A stretch of 64,000 nucleotides of DNA from JABSSA01 sp039984715. GTDB taxonomy: Bacteria; Pseudomonadota; Alphaproteobacteria; Rhodobacterales; Rhodobacteraceae. The notes under the pieces were generated by a model. That model ran no database searches. It was given only the letters and a program-made list of their open reading frames with translations, and was not told the origin of the DNA. Shown piece after piece: positions 34,641 to 44,155 of the stretch. How positions within the stretch are numbered: position 1 is the stretch's first letter; each line of letters starts with the position of its first letter. The position numbers and the translations under genes are program-made. The stretch spans positions 124,001-188,000 of the forward strand of contig JBDWUA010000014.1 of the NCBI GenBank assembly GCA_039984715.1, in the 5' to 3' direction.

Positions 34641-35975
34641 TCAAAGATAGTCTGAACGTTGCAGGCCATATTTGGTCATCTTTTCGTTCAGCGTTCGTCT
34701 TGGCAGGCACAATTCGTCCATCACGGACGCAATCGATCCCTTGTGACGCCGCATCGTGTTGTCAATTAACATGCGTTCAAACGCTTCGACATATTCCTTA
34801 AGCGGCTTGCCTTCTGTGGTCATCACCGGTTGCATTTCCTCGTGATCGCTCATCAACAAGGACGCAATTGTTCCGGTGCCCCGCCGAGACTGCAAAACAG
34901 CCCGCTCTGCAATGTTGATCAACTGGCGGACATTTCCTGGCCAAGGTGCTTGCAGCAACTGGGCTGCTTCTTGTGCGCTGACTTTGGGTGCATCACAGCC
35001 GTATTCATCTGCGTATTGCTCCGAAAAGCGGGTGAACAACGTCAGAATGTCTTCGCCACGCTGGCGCAACGGTGGAACAGTGATTTTCAAGGCCGCAAGA
35101 CGATAAAACAGATCAGGCCGCAATGCATCTTCGCAAGTTCTGCCAACTTCTTGCATGTTGCAGATCGCGACAATCCTTGTTTCGGCTGGCGTGCCTTGTT
35201 CGTTGATCACGCTTAAAAGACGCCCTTGGGTCGTTTCTGACAGGGCTTCGATGTCCTCAAGCACCAAAGTTCCGCCCCTTGCTTCCTCGACAGCAGGCAA
35301 TTGAGCGTCTTCGGGAAGCATCGGACCGAACAGACGTTTCATCAACGCATCTTCTTCAAACGCAGAACAAGAGACTAAAACGAACTTTTTGCCGGCCCGA
35401 GACCCCACAGCGTGCAACGCATGTGCAACTAAGGTTTTACCGGTGCCGGTTTCCCCGTCGATCAGGACATGACCATCTGCCTGCCCCAGATCAAGAATAT
35501 CCTCACGCAAACGCTCCATCACCGGGCTTGACCCGATCAGCTTTTTCATAAGCTGGCCACCGTCCGACAATTCCCGGCGCAATGCGCGGTTGTCCATCGT
35601 GAGGCGCCGCGCAACGGTCGCACGCTTGGCAAGTTGCGACATACGATCTGGGTTGAATGGCTTTTCTAGAAAATCATAGGCTCCGACGCGCATGGCTTCG
35701 ACGGCCATAGGAACGTCACCGTGTCCTGTGATCATGATGACAGGCAACGCACTGTCCGACCCCATCAGTTTCTTTAGGAACTGCATCCCATCCATTCCGG
35801 GCATGCGGATGTCGGTGATCACGATGCCTGGATATTCTGGGCCCAGTGTTTTCAGGGCGTCTTCCGCGCTGGAGAATGTTTCCGTGTCATACCCCGACAG
35901 GGCCAACCACTGGCTGATGGATTGACGCATGTCTTGTTCATCATCAACGATTGCAATTTTCATAGCTTGGGTCAT
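34641..35975 (-). CDS. dctD: DctD-like response regulator lacking the sigma-54 GAFTGA loop
   Basis: 444 residues: receiver domain (IAIVDDEQDM; phospho-Asp in VITDIRMPGMDG), an AAA+ domain (Walker A DGETGTGKTLVAHALH; arginine finger region RPDLFYRLAALKI; WPGNVRQLINIAERAV) and a Fis-type helix-turn-helix (VMDELCLPRRTLNEKM). Where the family has ELFGHEKGAFTGA, this protein has KRLFGPMLPEDAQLPAVEEA, so the loop that contacts sigma-54 is absent. Walker B reads GGTLVLEDIEAL instead of the usual ...LDEI, with D and E exchanged. It pairs with DctB upstream (four bases apart) for C4-dicarboxylate sensing, but the output mechanism must differ from classical DctD. A second ATG lies four codons in. Confidence 0.88.
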   Translation of the reverse strand: MTQAMKIAIVDDEQDMRQSISQWLALSGYDTETFSSAEDALKTLGPEYPGIVITDIRMPGMDGMQFLKKLMGSDSALPVIMITGHGDVPMAVEAMRVGAYDFLEKPFNPDRMSQLAKRATVARRLTMDNRALRRELSDGGQLMKKLIGSSPVMERLREDILDLGQADGHVLIDGETGTGKTLVAHALHAVGSRAGKKFVLVSCSAFEEDALMKRLFGPMLPEDAQLPAVEEARGGTLVLEDIEALSETTQGRLLSVINEQGTPAETRIVAICNMQEVGRTCEDALRPDLFYRLAALKITVPPLRQRGEDILTLFTRFSEQYADEYGCDAPKVSAQEAAQLLQAPWPGNVRQLINIAERAVLQSRRGTGTIASLLMSDHEEMQPVMTTEGKPLKEYVEAFERMLIDNTMRRHKGSIASVMDELCLPRRTLNEKMTKYGLQRSDYL

Positions 35976-35979
35976 GGAT

Positions 35980-37737
35980 TTACTCCGCCGCTTTTACCGT
36001 ATCGCCGCTGCCAAGTATTGGCAGCTGCATTTCAAATACCGCTCCGCCGTCACGTCCGTTACGTGCTGTTAGACGTCCGCCAAGGTCGTTTACGATCCCG
36101 GAAGAGATGGCAAGCCCCAAGCCGACGCCGTCGCCGGGTTGCTTGGTGGTGTAGAACGGTTCAAACAATGAATCGAGATCGACAATTCCTGGTCCATTGT
36201 CCCGTACTGTCAATGTCGCGGTTTCCCCGTGAGATAGAATGATGTCAACTTGTGGTTTCTCAACAGACTTTGTTGCATCAAGCGCGTTGCGCAGAAGATT
36301 TACCATCACCTGCTCAATGCGCATGCGATCCCCCAAAACATCAACCCGCTGGTCTGGAATGATCCGGTTGATTTGGACCTGACGTTCACGCAATTGCGGC
36401 TCCATCATAGACAGGCTTGAAGCAAGCGCGTCGCCCATATGTACTGGGCTAAACTCATCCTGTCCCTTGCGCGCATAGGACTTCAATTGGCGTGTGATCG
36501 CCCCCATCCGTTCGATCAAGTCATCGATGCGCCCAAAACTGGCAACAGCCTCATCCGGACGGTGACGATTCAGCAATAATCGCGCCCCTGCTAGATAGGT
36601 TTTCATTGCAGCCAATGGTTGATTCAGCTCGTGACTAACGGCCGCTGACATTTCACCAAGTGCTGCCAATTTCGAGCTTTGTTCAAGCGTTTGTTCAGCC
36701 ACGGCAAGGTCTTCTTGAACCCGTTTTCGTTCGGCAATTTCCCGCTGCAACCGTTCATTCAGTCGGCGAAGCTCTGCTGACTCTCGTTGGAAGAAAGTCG
36801 CCCTCAAGGCTGACCGTCGATTGAGCGCATAGAATGTCAAAGCGAGAAGAATCGCAAAGCCCATAATCTCTAGTGCCAGCACGCCGTTTACGCGTTCACG
36901 AACGCTCGTGTAGGTTGTGAAAACGGTCATCTGCCATCCACGAAACGGGATGCGCGTATCCAAACGCATGACGGCTTCGCCGCGCAGATACGCATCAGGT
37001 GGCAACGCGGTCCAATCGGCAGTGGCGCGAATGGCCCGCGCAATCGCGCTTTGCGGATCTTGCATGGCAAGCGCGTCAGGCGTTAGACGGCCACGCCAGC
37101 GGGGCTCGGTGGCTAGAACAATGGTTCCTTCGCTGTTGGTCACCCACAAAGCGTCGGTTATCCCACCCCATGTCCGTTCAAACTTTTGAAGGTCCACTTC
37201 GGCGGCAATGACACCCAATGTGTCGCCACCCACCTGAACGCGGCGCGAATAGATGAATTGATACCCGCCGGACTCACGTTCGTTTACCGTGAATATTGTG
37301 GTCGCAGCACGGATCGATTCAATAAAGAACGGCTGACTGCGATGGTTTTCACCAAGCCTGTTCCGGTCGGTCGCCGCCACAACGCGGCCATCGCCATCCA
37401 TCAACGTCAATGACGCTGCGCCAATTTCCTCAACAAATGAGATGAGGCGTTGAGTGGATAACTGGTAGTCGGCGGAATTCAACGCACCAATCAGCGTCGG
37501 ATCGCGTGCCAACAATTGCGGAACAATTGCGCCTTGCCGCAGCTCTGCGAGCAAATTCCCGGAATAAAGCGCCAACCGCAATTCGGCACGGTTTCGAGTG
37601 GTTTCAGTAAATCGGTCAGTAAGATAGCGATTGGTCACGTAAACCGTCAGCACGGCAGCAACACTCATCAGCAACAATGCGATGCGTGTTCGCCAACCAA
37701 GGCTTAGACCTTTACTGGAATTCCCACCCTTTTCCAT
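35980..37737 (-). CDS. dctB: C4-dicarboxylate sensor histidine kinase DctB-like
   Basis: 585-residue membrane kinase. Two membrane spans (about 17-36 and 287-305) bracket a periplasmic double-PDC sensor domain, as in DctB. A coiled coil (RLNERLQREIAERKRVQEDL) leads to the dimerisation domain with the phospho-histidine in AAVSHELNQPLAAMKTYL, then the ATP-binding boxes NLLRNALDAT, DNGPGI and GVGLGLAIS. First gene of the dctB-dctD pair. The DctPQM transporter it would control is not in the window. Confidence 0.9.
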   Translation of the reverse strand: MEKGGNSSKGLSLGWRTRIALLLMSVAAVLTVYVTNRYLTDRFTETTRNRAELRLALYSGNLLAELRQGAIVPQLLARDPTLIGALNSADYQLSTQRLISFVEEIGAASLTLMDGDGRVVAATDRNRLGENHRSQPFFIESIRAATTIFTVNERESGGYQFIYSRRVQVGGDTLGVIAAEVDLQKFERTWGGITDALWVTNSEGTIVLATEPRWRGRLTPDALAMQDPQSAIARAIRATADWTALPPDAYLRGEAVMRLDTRIPFRGWQMTVFTTYTSVRERVNGVLALEIMGFAILLALTFYALNRRSALRATFFQRESAELRRLNERLQREIAERKRVQEDLAVAEQTLEQSSKLAALGEMSAAVSHELNQPLAAMKTYLAGARLLLNRHRPDEAVASFGRIDDLIERMGAITRQLKSYARKGQDEFSPVHMGDALASSLSMMEPQLRERQVQINRIIPDQRVDVLGDRMRIEQVMVNLLRNALDATKSVEKPQVDIILSHGETATLTVRDNGPGIVDLDSLFEPFYTTKQPGDGVGLGLAISSGIVNDLGGRLTARNGRDGGAVFEMQLPILGSGDTVKAAE

Positions 37738-37773
37738 TTGGCAAGATTAGGCCGGGACGCACCTCGGCTCAAG

Positions 37774-38442
37774 TCAAACAGCAGTCAACGCACCGGTCAA
37801 CGCGCGGAAAAGCGCTTGTCCGTCTGTTCCACCATGTCCATCATCTGCCGCGCGCTCTGGATGCGGCATCATTCCAAGGACTCGGCGGTTTGGCGAAAGG
37901 ATGCCCGCAATGTCATTCTGAGACCCGTTTGGATTGTCAGTATAGCGAAACGCGACACGGTCCTGATCTTCCAAAACCTTCAATGTTTCGGCATCGGCAA
38001 AGTAATTTCCGTCGTGATGCGCGATTGGAATATCGACGACGTCACCTGCATTATACCCTTCGGTAAAATGGCTTTGGGATGTTTCGACGCGCAAACCGAC
38101 TGTTTTGCAAATGTATTTCAGTTTCGCATTACGCAATAACGCACCCGGCAACAGGCCCGTTTCTGTCAGAACTTGAAACCCGTTGCAGACCCCCAAAACG
38201 AATCCCCCACGTTGGGCATGGCCCACAACTTCGCGACATATCGGAGAATTCGCAGCAATCGCACCGCACCGAAGGTAGTCGCCAAAGGAAAACCCGCCCG
38301 GGACACCAACAACATCTATGCCATCAGGCAAAGATGTGTCTTTGTGCCAAACCATTTCGACATCGGCCCCTGCCGCACGAAACGCAACGGCGAGATCACG
38401 ATCACAATTTGATCCAGGAAAAACAACGACAGCAGCTTTCAT
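37774..38442 (-). CDS. purQ: Phosphoribosylformylglycinamidine synthase, glutaminase subunit
   Basis: Class I glutamine amidotransferase that feeds ammonia to PurL in purine synthesis. 222 residues; begins MKAAVVVFPGSNCDRDLAVA, nucleophile cysteine in FVLGVCNGFQVLTE, and the His-Glu pair in MMPHPERA. Start ATG 38442 agrees with the family; 19 more codons upstream are not conserved in type. Last gene of purC-purS-purQ; PurL is not seen here. Confidence 0.95.
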   Translation of the reverse strand: MKAAVVVFPGSNCDRDLAVAFRAAGADVEMVWHKDTSLPDGIDVVGVPGGFSFGDYLRCGAIAANSPICREVVGHAQRGGFVLGVCNGFQVLTETGLLPGALLRNAKLKYICKTVGLRVETSQSHFTEGYNAGDVVDIPIAHHDGNYFADAETLKVLEDQDRVAFRYTDNPNGSQNDIAGILSPNRRVLGMMPHPERAADDGHGGTDGQALFRALTGALTAV

Positions 38443-38541
38443 TCTCGTTCTCCGTAAATCCCGATGTTCGTGGGATTGAGGCGCAATTACAGGACCCACT
38501 TGGCCTGATTGCGATTAATCAGTTGTGCACAGCGTATAGTT

Positions 38542-38772
38542 TTACAAAAGCTCGACCGAGTACCGTTCAATGACAGTGTTGGCCAACAGCTTTTCGCACA
38601 TCTCGTCAACTTGCGCCTCTGTGGTGCCATCGGCCAAATCCAGTTCGATGACCTTCCCTTGCCGCACGCCACCGACGCCATCAAATCCCATAGCGCCCAA
38701 AGCGTGCCGTACCGCTGCGCCTTGTGGGTCCAGAACACCATCTTTTAGCATCACATGCACACGTGCTTTCAT
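38542..38772 (-). CDS. purS: Phosphoribosylformylglycinamidine synthase subunit PurS
   Basis: 76-residue bridging subunit of the three-part FGAM synthase. Sequence is typical (KARVHVMLKDGVLDPQGAAV, then VGGVRQGKVIELDLA). It lies 20 bases after purC and 99 bases before purQ, in the order usual for alphaproteobacteria. Confidence 0.94.
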   Translation of the reverse strand: MKARVHVMLKDGVLDPQGAAVRHALGAMGFDGVGGVRQGKVIELDLADGTTEAQVDEMCEKLLANTVIERYSVELL

Positions 38773-38792
38773 CGCTCGTTTGCCCTTTTTGT

Positions 38793-39554
38793 TTAGTTGA
38801 TCAAGGTCGGTTTCATCGCAGGTGGTGCATTCTTGGGTAAAACACCAAGACGACGGGCCACTTCGGTATACGCATCGGTCAAATTGCCCAGATCGCGCCG
38901 GAACACGTCCTTGTCCAATTTTTCACCGGTTTCGATATCCCAAAGGCGACAACTGTCTGGCGAAATCTCGTCTGCAATGACCAGCCGTTGGAAATCACCG
39001 TCATACACGCGGCCAATTTCAATTTTGAAATCAACCAAACGGATACCGACGGCCATCATAACGCCGGACATGAAATCATTGACCCGCAAAGCCAAGCTTA
39101 CGATGTCGTCCATATCTTGTTGTGTGGCCCAGCCAAACGCAGCGATATGTTCTTCGCCGACCAGCGGATCACCTAATTTATCGTCTTTCAGACAATACTC
39201 GATAATCGGACGCGGCAGTTGCGTGCCTTCTTCGATTCCCAAGCGTTTGCTGATCGATCCAGCTGCATAGTTACGCACAATCACTTCCAATGGAATGATC
39301 TCGCAAGAGCGGCACAGCTGTTCGCGCATGTTCAAACGTTTCAGAAAATGCGTTGGGATCCCGACCTGATTCAGGCCAGTCATGAAATATTCCGACAAAC
39401 GGTTGTTCAGAACACCTTTGCCATCAATCACGTCTTTCTTTTCGGCGTTAAAGGCGGTCGCATCGTCTTTAAAATATTGAACAATTGTTCCCGGCTCAGG
39501 ACCTTCATACAAGATCTTTGCTTTGCCTTCGTATATCTTTTTCCGTCGCGCCAT
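38793..39554 (-). CDS. purC: Phosphoribosylaminoimidazole-succinocarboxamide synthase
   Basis: SAICAR synthetase joining CAIR with aspartate in purine synthesis, 253 residues. Seen: KIYEGKAKILYEGPEPGTIV at the start, the aspartate/ATP region VRNYAAGSISKRLGIEEG, and DFKIEIGR plus LADEISPD-like IADEISPDSCRLWD. ATG 39554 gives the usual N-terminus (MARRKKIYEGKAK). First gene of the purCSQ run, divergent from the ATPase inhibitor gene. Confidence 0.95.
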   Translation of the reverse strand: MARRKKIYEGKAKILYEGPEPGTIVQYFKDDATAFNAEKKDVIDGKGVLNNRLSEYFMTGLNQVGIPTHFLKRLNMREQLCRSCEIIPLEVIVRNYAAGSISKRLGIEEGTQLPRPIIEYCLKDDKLGDPLVGEEHIAAFGWATQQDMDDIVSLALRVNDFMSGVMMAVGIRLVDFKIEIGRVYDGDFQRLVIADEISPDSCRLWDIETGEKLDKDVFRRDLGNLTDAYTEVARRLGVLPKNAPPAMKPTLIN

Positions 39555-39715
39555 GGGCGTCCCTTCCGCCTGAAAACGAACCACCATACGCGGTTTGTCG
39601 TGGCCCTCTTAAGCGAAGCATGCATCGCTCGCAAGCGATGCGCGCCTTTGCCCCTTGCACCCTGTGCTCTGGCCCCGCATATCTTGATGGGACAACAATG
39701 AGAGGGGAGACGCAA

Positions 39716-40030
39716 ATGAGCTCTTTCGAGGATCGCGAAAACGCATTCGAAAACAAGTATGCCCATGACGCTGAAATGCAATTCAAAGCCGAAGCCCGGC
39801 GCAACAAACTTCTTGGTTTGTGGGCCGCTGACCTACTTGGCAAGTCTGGCGATGATGCCGACGCTTATGCAAAAGAAGTCATCAAGTCTGATTTTGAAGA
39901 AGCCGGTGACGAAGACGTCTATCGCAAAGTATCCGGAGACTTGGGATCAAAAGCTGACGAAGCAACGATCCGAGGCAAGATGAAGGAATATATGGCCGAA
40001 GCAAAAGCGCAGTTGCTGGGCGAAGGCTAA
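39716..40030 (+). CDS. F1-ATPase inhibitor zeta subunit family (DUF1476)
   Basis: 104 residues, helical and highly charged (FEDRENAFENKYAHDAEMQF; RRNKLLGLWAADLLG). The family was defined as DUF1476 and includes the zeta inhibitor of the Paracoccus F1Fo-ATPase, whose N-terminal segment blocks ATP hydrolysis. GGGGAGA precedes ATG 39716. It is monocistronic with its own terminator. Confidence 0.87.
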   Translation: MSSFEDRENAFENKYAHDAEMQFKAEARRNKLLGLWAADLLGKSGDDADAYAKEVIKSDFEEAGDEDVYRKVSGDLGSKADEATIRGKMKEYMAEAKAQLLGEG

Positions 40031-40044
40031 TTTAAGTCCTAAAA

Positions 40045-40078
40045 AGGTGCGCGCGATTTTAACCATTTTCGCGCACCT
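40045..40078 (+). terminator. Terminator-like hairpin after the zeta gene
   Basis: AGGTGCGCG pairs with CGCGCACCT (9 bp, perfect) around a 16-base AT-rich loop, 15 bases after the stop. Only a short T-containing stretch follows (CTTAAGCTT). Confidence 0.65.
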
Positions 40079-40141
40079 CTTAAGCTTCGACTCATTTATG
40101 CCCCTTAGAACCGAACATGGGTATAGTGAGTGGTGTAAGAC

Positions 40142-42031
40142 ATGCGCGAATTGTTGAGGAAAGACCGGCTCAAACTTTGTGTGCGCCTGTTTGCTCCGAT
40201 ACTCATTCTAGCGCTGTGTTTATCTGTTTTGTCACAGCATGTGACCCATACGTTATGGCAAACCCTTCCTTCGACCCTGTCCTCTATAAACCCACTCATT
40301 TGGCTTGCCGCCTTGGGGTTCACCGTGCTCAGCTTTTGGGCCATCGGGCGATATGACGGTGTTGCCCACACGCATTTGCAAACAGGTGTGCCCGCGTCAC
40401 AGGCTCGACGCGGTGGAACGATTTCAATCGCTGTCGGGCAAACGTTGGGTTTTGGCGTTTTTACGGGCGCATTGGTTCGCTGGCGATTGCTTCCTGACCT
40501 AACATTGTCGCGTGCTTTGGCACTGTCTGCGTTTGTGTCCGTTACCTTTATATTGGGATGGATGTTTGTCACGGCAGTTGCGAGCCTGTTACTGCCCGCC
40601 CCGTCGTGGACGTTTTGGCCTGCCGTGGCGGTTGTTACTGCTGGTCCAGCCTTGGCGTTGGGTATCTTTCGCTGGCCCGTCTTGCGTTTGAAATCTGTTC
40701 GCCTTCATATGCCCAGTTTACGTATGACCGGTTCCATCATCGCGTGGAGCGCAGTGGATCTGTGTGCGGCTGGGGCCGCATTATGGATGTTGCTTCCCAG
40801 CGATGCGGACGTGTCTTTGACGGCGTTTCTTCCAATCTACATGATCGCTTTGGGTGCGGCTTTGATTTCGAACACTCCGGGTGGTGTCGGACCCTTCGAA
40901 TTGGTTCTGATCAGCGCCCTACCCCAGATATCGCCTGATGCATTGATGGTTTCGGTTGTTGCGTTCCGCTTGGTCTTTTATGCCGTGCCTGCCTGTATCG
41001 GCGCGGCCTTTTTGGTGCGTCCATTTCCACCTTGCGACCGCACCGCCGAATATCCAATGCCCGCCTTAACCTTGCGAGAAGCGCCGCGAAGCGAAGTGTC
41101 CGTCATATTGCAAAATGGCGGCACCATGGAACGTACCCGAAACGGTGCATTTGCGGCGTGGACAACTGGTCAAACAGTAACCGCATTATTTGATCCTATT
41201 CGCGGTGGGATGTCCGAAACCTTACTGGCGTTGCGCACATTATCCGCTGCAAAGGGGCGATGGCCCGTTGCTTACAAATGTTCGTCACGATGTGCATTGA
41301 TTGCCCGTACCGAAGGTTGGTCAATCCTTCATGTGGCAGATGACGCGCTTATTAAGACGCAGACTTATTCCTTGAATACGCCATCACGCAGAACTTTGCG
41401 CCGCAAACTTCGTTCAATCGAAAAAGCGGGTGTGCAGATTGTTCCCATCGAAGCTGTCTCTACATCTGAATTGGAACACATAGACGCAGAATGGTCGGCC
41501 CGTTTGGGACCCGCACGCGGTGGAACTATGGGGAGGTATTCCCAGGAATATCTTAAGTGCCAATTCGCACTGGCCGCAAAAGTGGATGGGAAAGCCGTTG
41601 CCTTTGTCAGTTTCTTTACGTCACAAAACGAATGGACATTGGATTTAATGCGTCAAACAGAGGACGCGCCAGCGGGTGTCATGCACGCATTGGTTCACGA
41701 CTCTATTGAAACTGCAAAAGCGCACGGAATCCCGACCGTTTCCTTAGCAGCCACACCTGCGTGCCCTGATCCTTCGTCTGCTGTCTGGCGACACATTGCT
41801 GGACAAGTTGTTGAACGCGCTGGTGGCCCAGGTTTGCGACAATTCAAATCTGCATTTGCGCCAAACTGGCACCCCCGATACGCAGCTGCTCCCAATTCAA
41901 TTAAACTTGCGGTTGGATTGGTTGATATCGCTCGTGAAATTCACAATCCACGTCCTATCAAGGCTTCATCCCTCAATGACATTCATGATTTACATGAGTA
42001 TTATGAATTTGATTCACGTCGTCGCGCGTGA
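40142..42031 (+). CDS. MprF-like phosphatidylglycerol aminoacyltransferase
   Basis: 629 residues in two parts. Residues about 10-300 have eight or so membrane spans like the flippase/synthase membrane region (SNTPGGVGPFELVLI is the typical signature). Residues about 320-600 form a cytosolic DUF2156 (GNAT-type) domain (SRRTLRRKLRSIEKAGVQIV; FVSFFTSQNEWTLDLMR; GGPGLRQFKSAFAPNWHPRY). Such enzymes transfer lysine or alanine from tRNA to phosphatidylglycerol and move it across the membrane, lowering surface negative charge. The basic residues of the acceptor-lipid pocket are in keeping, but the amino acid used is unknown. Separated from the next gene by 34 bases. Confidence 0.83.
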   Translation: MRELLRKDRLKLCVRLFAPILILALCLSVLSQHVTHTLWQTLPSTLSSINPLIWLAALGFTVLSFWAIGRYDGVAHTHLQTGVPASQARRGGTISIAVGQTLGFGVFTGALVRWRLLPDLTLSRALALSAFVSVTFILGWMFVTAVASLLLPAPSWTFWPAVAVVTAGPALALGIFRWPVLRLKSVRLHMPSLRMTGSIIAWSAVDLCAAGAALWMLLPSDADVSLTAFLPIYMIALGAALISNTPGGVGPFELVLISALPQISPDALMVSVVAFRLVFYAVPACIGAAFLVRPFPPCDRTAEYPMPALTLREAPRSEVSVILQNGGTMERTRNGAFAAWTTGQTVTALFDPIRGGMSETLLALRTLSAAKGRWPVAYKCSSRCALIARTEGWSILHVADDALIKTQTYSLNTPSRRTLRRKLRSIEKAGVQIVPIEAVSTSELEHIDAEWSARLGPARGGTMGRYSQEYLKCQFALAAKVDGKAVAFVSFFTSQNEWTLDLMRQTEDAPAGVMHALVHDSIETAKAHGIPTVSLAATPACPDPSSAVWRHIAGQVVERAGGPGLRQFKSAFAPNWHPRYAAAPNSIKLAVGLVDIAREIHNPRPIKASSLNDIHDLHEYYEFDSRRRA

Positions 42032-42065
42032 AATAGCAAGAGCAACCTCATAGAAAGCTCATGTT

Positions 42066-43073
42066 ATGACAGATGCACTCAGCAAATTGCTCGCGGCCAA
42101 AGGGACTCTTTTGGCAGATGGGGCGACTGGAACAAATTTGTTCAATATGGGGCTGATGTCCGGCGATGCGCCTGAGTTGTGGAATACTGACGAACCCGAG
42201 AAGATTCGCCAACTTTATCGCGGTGCTGTGGACTCTGGGTCGGATGTGTTTCTGACCAATTCTTTTGGTGCAAACGCGTCCCGTCTCAAGCTTCACGATG
42301 CACAAGATCGCGCATTTGAACTTAGCAAGGTGGCCGCAGAAATTGCACGCGATATTGCAGACGCTGCGGATCATCCTGTGATTGTTGCTGGATCTGTCGG
42401 ACCAACTGGCGAAATCATGCAGCCCGTCGGCGCCCTAAGCCATGCTGATGCTGTTGAGATTTTTCAGGAAACTGCCGAAGGCCTGAAAGCCGGTGGTGCA
42501 GACGTTGTTTGGGCCGAAACCATTTCAAGCGTTGAAGAATTCCAAGCCGCAGCAGAAGCATTTGCGCGCGCAGACATTCCATGGTGCGGCACGATGAGCT
42601 TTGACACAGCGGGGCGCACAATGATGGGCGTCACTGCCAAGGATTTCACAGCGTTGGTGGAAACCTTTGACGTTCCACCAATCGCATTTGGTGCAAACTG
42701 CGGAACCGGGTCATCGGATCTGCTGCGCACCGTTCTTGGGTTTTCAGACAGCAGCCGACCCGTGATCGCCAAGGGGAACGCGGGCATTCCCAAATATGTT
42801 GAAGGTCATATTCATTATGATGGTACGCCCGAATTGATGGGCGAATACGCGTTGCTTGCTCGTGCGTCTGGTGCGCGGATCATTGGTGGATGTTGCGGGA
42901 CACAGCCAGAACACTTGCGCCATATGCGTGCGGCATTGGATTCAGCCGTGGATCGCGATGTACCTACATTGGACGAAATCGTTTCTGCGATGGGGCCGTT
43001 TACGTCTGAATCGGATGGCACAGATGGCAATGACAACGCCCCTCGCCGTCGCAAACGTCGCCGCGCGGCCTAA
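42066..43073 (+). CDS. bmt: Homocysteine S-methyltransferase module (Bmt; split methionine synthase)
   Basis: 335 residues of the Pfam S-methyl_trans fold, equal to the first module of MetH and to betaine-homocysteine methyltransferase. The zinc ligands are Cys212 (FGANCGTGSSD) and Cys276/Cys277 (GGCCGTQPEH). ADGATGTNLFNMGLMSGDAP is the conserved N-terminus. The basic tail PRRRKRRRAA is unusual. A corrinoid-binding protein is encoded 1.3 kb downstream; together they equal the Hcy and B12 modules of methionine synthase. I recall that the homologous pair in Phaeobacter was shown genetically to be part of a split MetH, so betaine need not be the donor. Confidence 0.87.
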   Translation: MTDALSKLLAAKGTLLADGATGTNLFNMGLMSGDAPELWNTDEPEKIRQLYRGAVDSGSDVFLTNSFGANASRLKLHDAQDRAFELSKVAAEIARDIADAADHPVIVAGSVGPTGEIMQPVGALSHADAVEIFQETAEGLKAGGADVVWAETISSVEEFQAAAEAFARADIPWCGTMSFDTAGRTMMGVTAKDFTALVETFDVPPIAFGANCGTGSSDLLRTVLGFSDSSRPVIAKGNAGIPKYVEGHIHYDGTPELMGEYALLARASGARIIGGCCGTQPEHLRHMRAALDSAVDRDVPTLDEIVSAMGPFTSESDGTDGNDNAPRRRKRRRAA

Positions 43074-43084
43074 GCCCATGCGAT

Positions 43085-44155
43085 TTAAAACAGCGACATT
43101 TGGGTTCCGGTCAAAATTGGGGCACGAAACAAATCTGTGCGCATGGGTTGAGCCGTCTTTGCCAACCCAAGGCGTTTGATCGCTATGTTAAATCGCGCTG
43201 CAACGAGTTCAGCATAATGGCCCTCTCCTCGCATACGATGATGCCAGCGCGCATCATAAAGCTGTCCACCGTGCATTTCGCGCAGCCGCGCCAGAACGCG
43301 GTCAGCACGGTTTGGCATAACATTTCGAAGCCACTCTTCGACCAATCCCGCGACTTCTTGTGGCAATCGCAACATAATCCAGCTGGCCGTCCGCGCACCG
43401 GACTCTTTGCCGGCGCGAAGAATGGATTCGAGTTCCGGATCAGTCAGCGCCGGAATCATCGGAGACGCCATGATTCGCACCGGAATACCCGCCTGTGCCA
43501 ACCGTTGGATCGTTTTCAACCGACGCAAGGGTGCGGGCGCACGCGGTTCCATTTGTCGGGACAATTCTGCGTCCAAGGTGGTTACCGAAATACCCACACG
43601 CACCAATCCACGCCGCGCCATCGGCCCCAGAATATCAATATCTCTTTCGATCAAGCTACCTTTGGTGACAATGGCAACCGGATGTCCGGAATCCGCCAGC
43701 ACTTTAAGGCAGGCGCGCGTAATCTCGTGTTTAACTTCGATGGGTTGATACGGGTCGGTGTTCGTTCCAATGGCGATTGGCGCAACTGCATAGTTCTTTT
43801 TCGCCAATTCGGCCTGCAACACATCGGCGGCCGCAGGTCTTGCGACCAAACGCGTTTCAAAATCAAGCCCGGGCGACAGTCCGAGATAGGCATGTGTTGG
43901 CCGCGCGAAACAATAGACACACCCATGTTCGCACCCTCTATAGGGATTGATGGATCGATCAAAGGGCAGATCCGGCGAGCGATTATAAGAAATCATTTTG
44001 CGTGGCCGTTCGATTGCCACTTCGGTGCGCAACGTTTTCAAGTCGGTGTCAGGTTCCCATCCGTCATCCACATCGATCCGAGTGTGCGTTTCGAACCGCC
44101 CGACGTCATTGGAAAGCGCGCCGCGCCCTTTGGTTTTGATGCCTTGCAGTGTCAT
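43085..44155 (-). CDS. PA0069-type radical SAM protein
   Basis: 356 residues. The radical SAM cluster motif is GCEHGCVYCFARPTHAYLG with CxxxCxxC. PYRGCEHGC and the DPYQPIE segment are typical of the SplB-like PA0069 family, function unknown. The start ATG 44155 gives MTLQGIKTKGRGALSN; an 18-residue extension upstream is hydrophobic and doubtful. It is inserted on the opposite strand between the two methionine-synthase modules, so it may or may not be related to them. Confidence 0.85.
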   Translation of the reverse strand: MTLQGIKTKGRGALSNDVGRFETHTRIDVDDGWEPDTDLKTLRTEVAIERPRKMISYNRSPDLPFDRSINPYRGCEHGCVYCFARPTHAYLGLSPGLDFETRLVARPAAADVLQAELAKKNYAVAPIAIGTNTDPYQPIEVKHEITRACLKVLADSGHPVAIVTKGSLIERDIDILGPMARRGLVRVGISVTTLDAELSRQMEPRAPAPLRRLKTIQRLAQAGIPVRIMASPMIPALTDPELESILRAGKESGARTASWIMLRLPQEVAGLVEEWLRNVMPNRADRVLARLREMHGGQLYDARWHHRMRGEGHYAELVAARFNIAIKRLGLAKTAQPMRTDLFRAPILTGTQMSLF

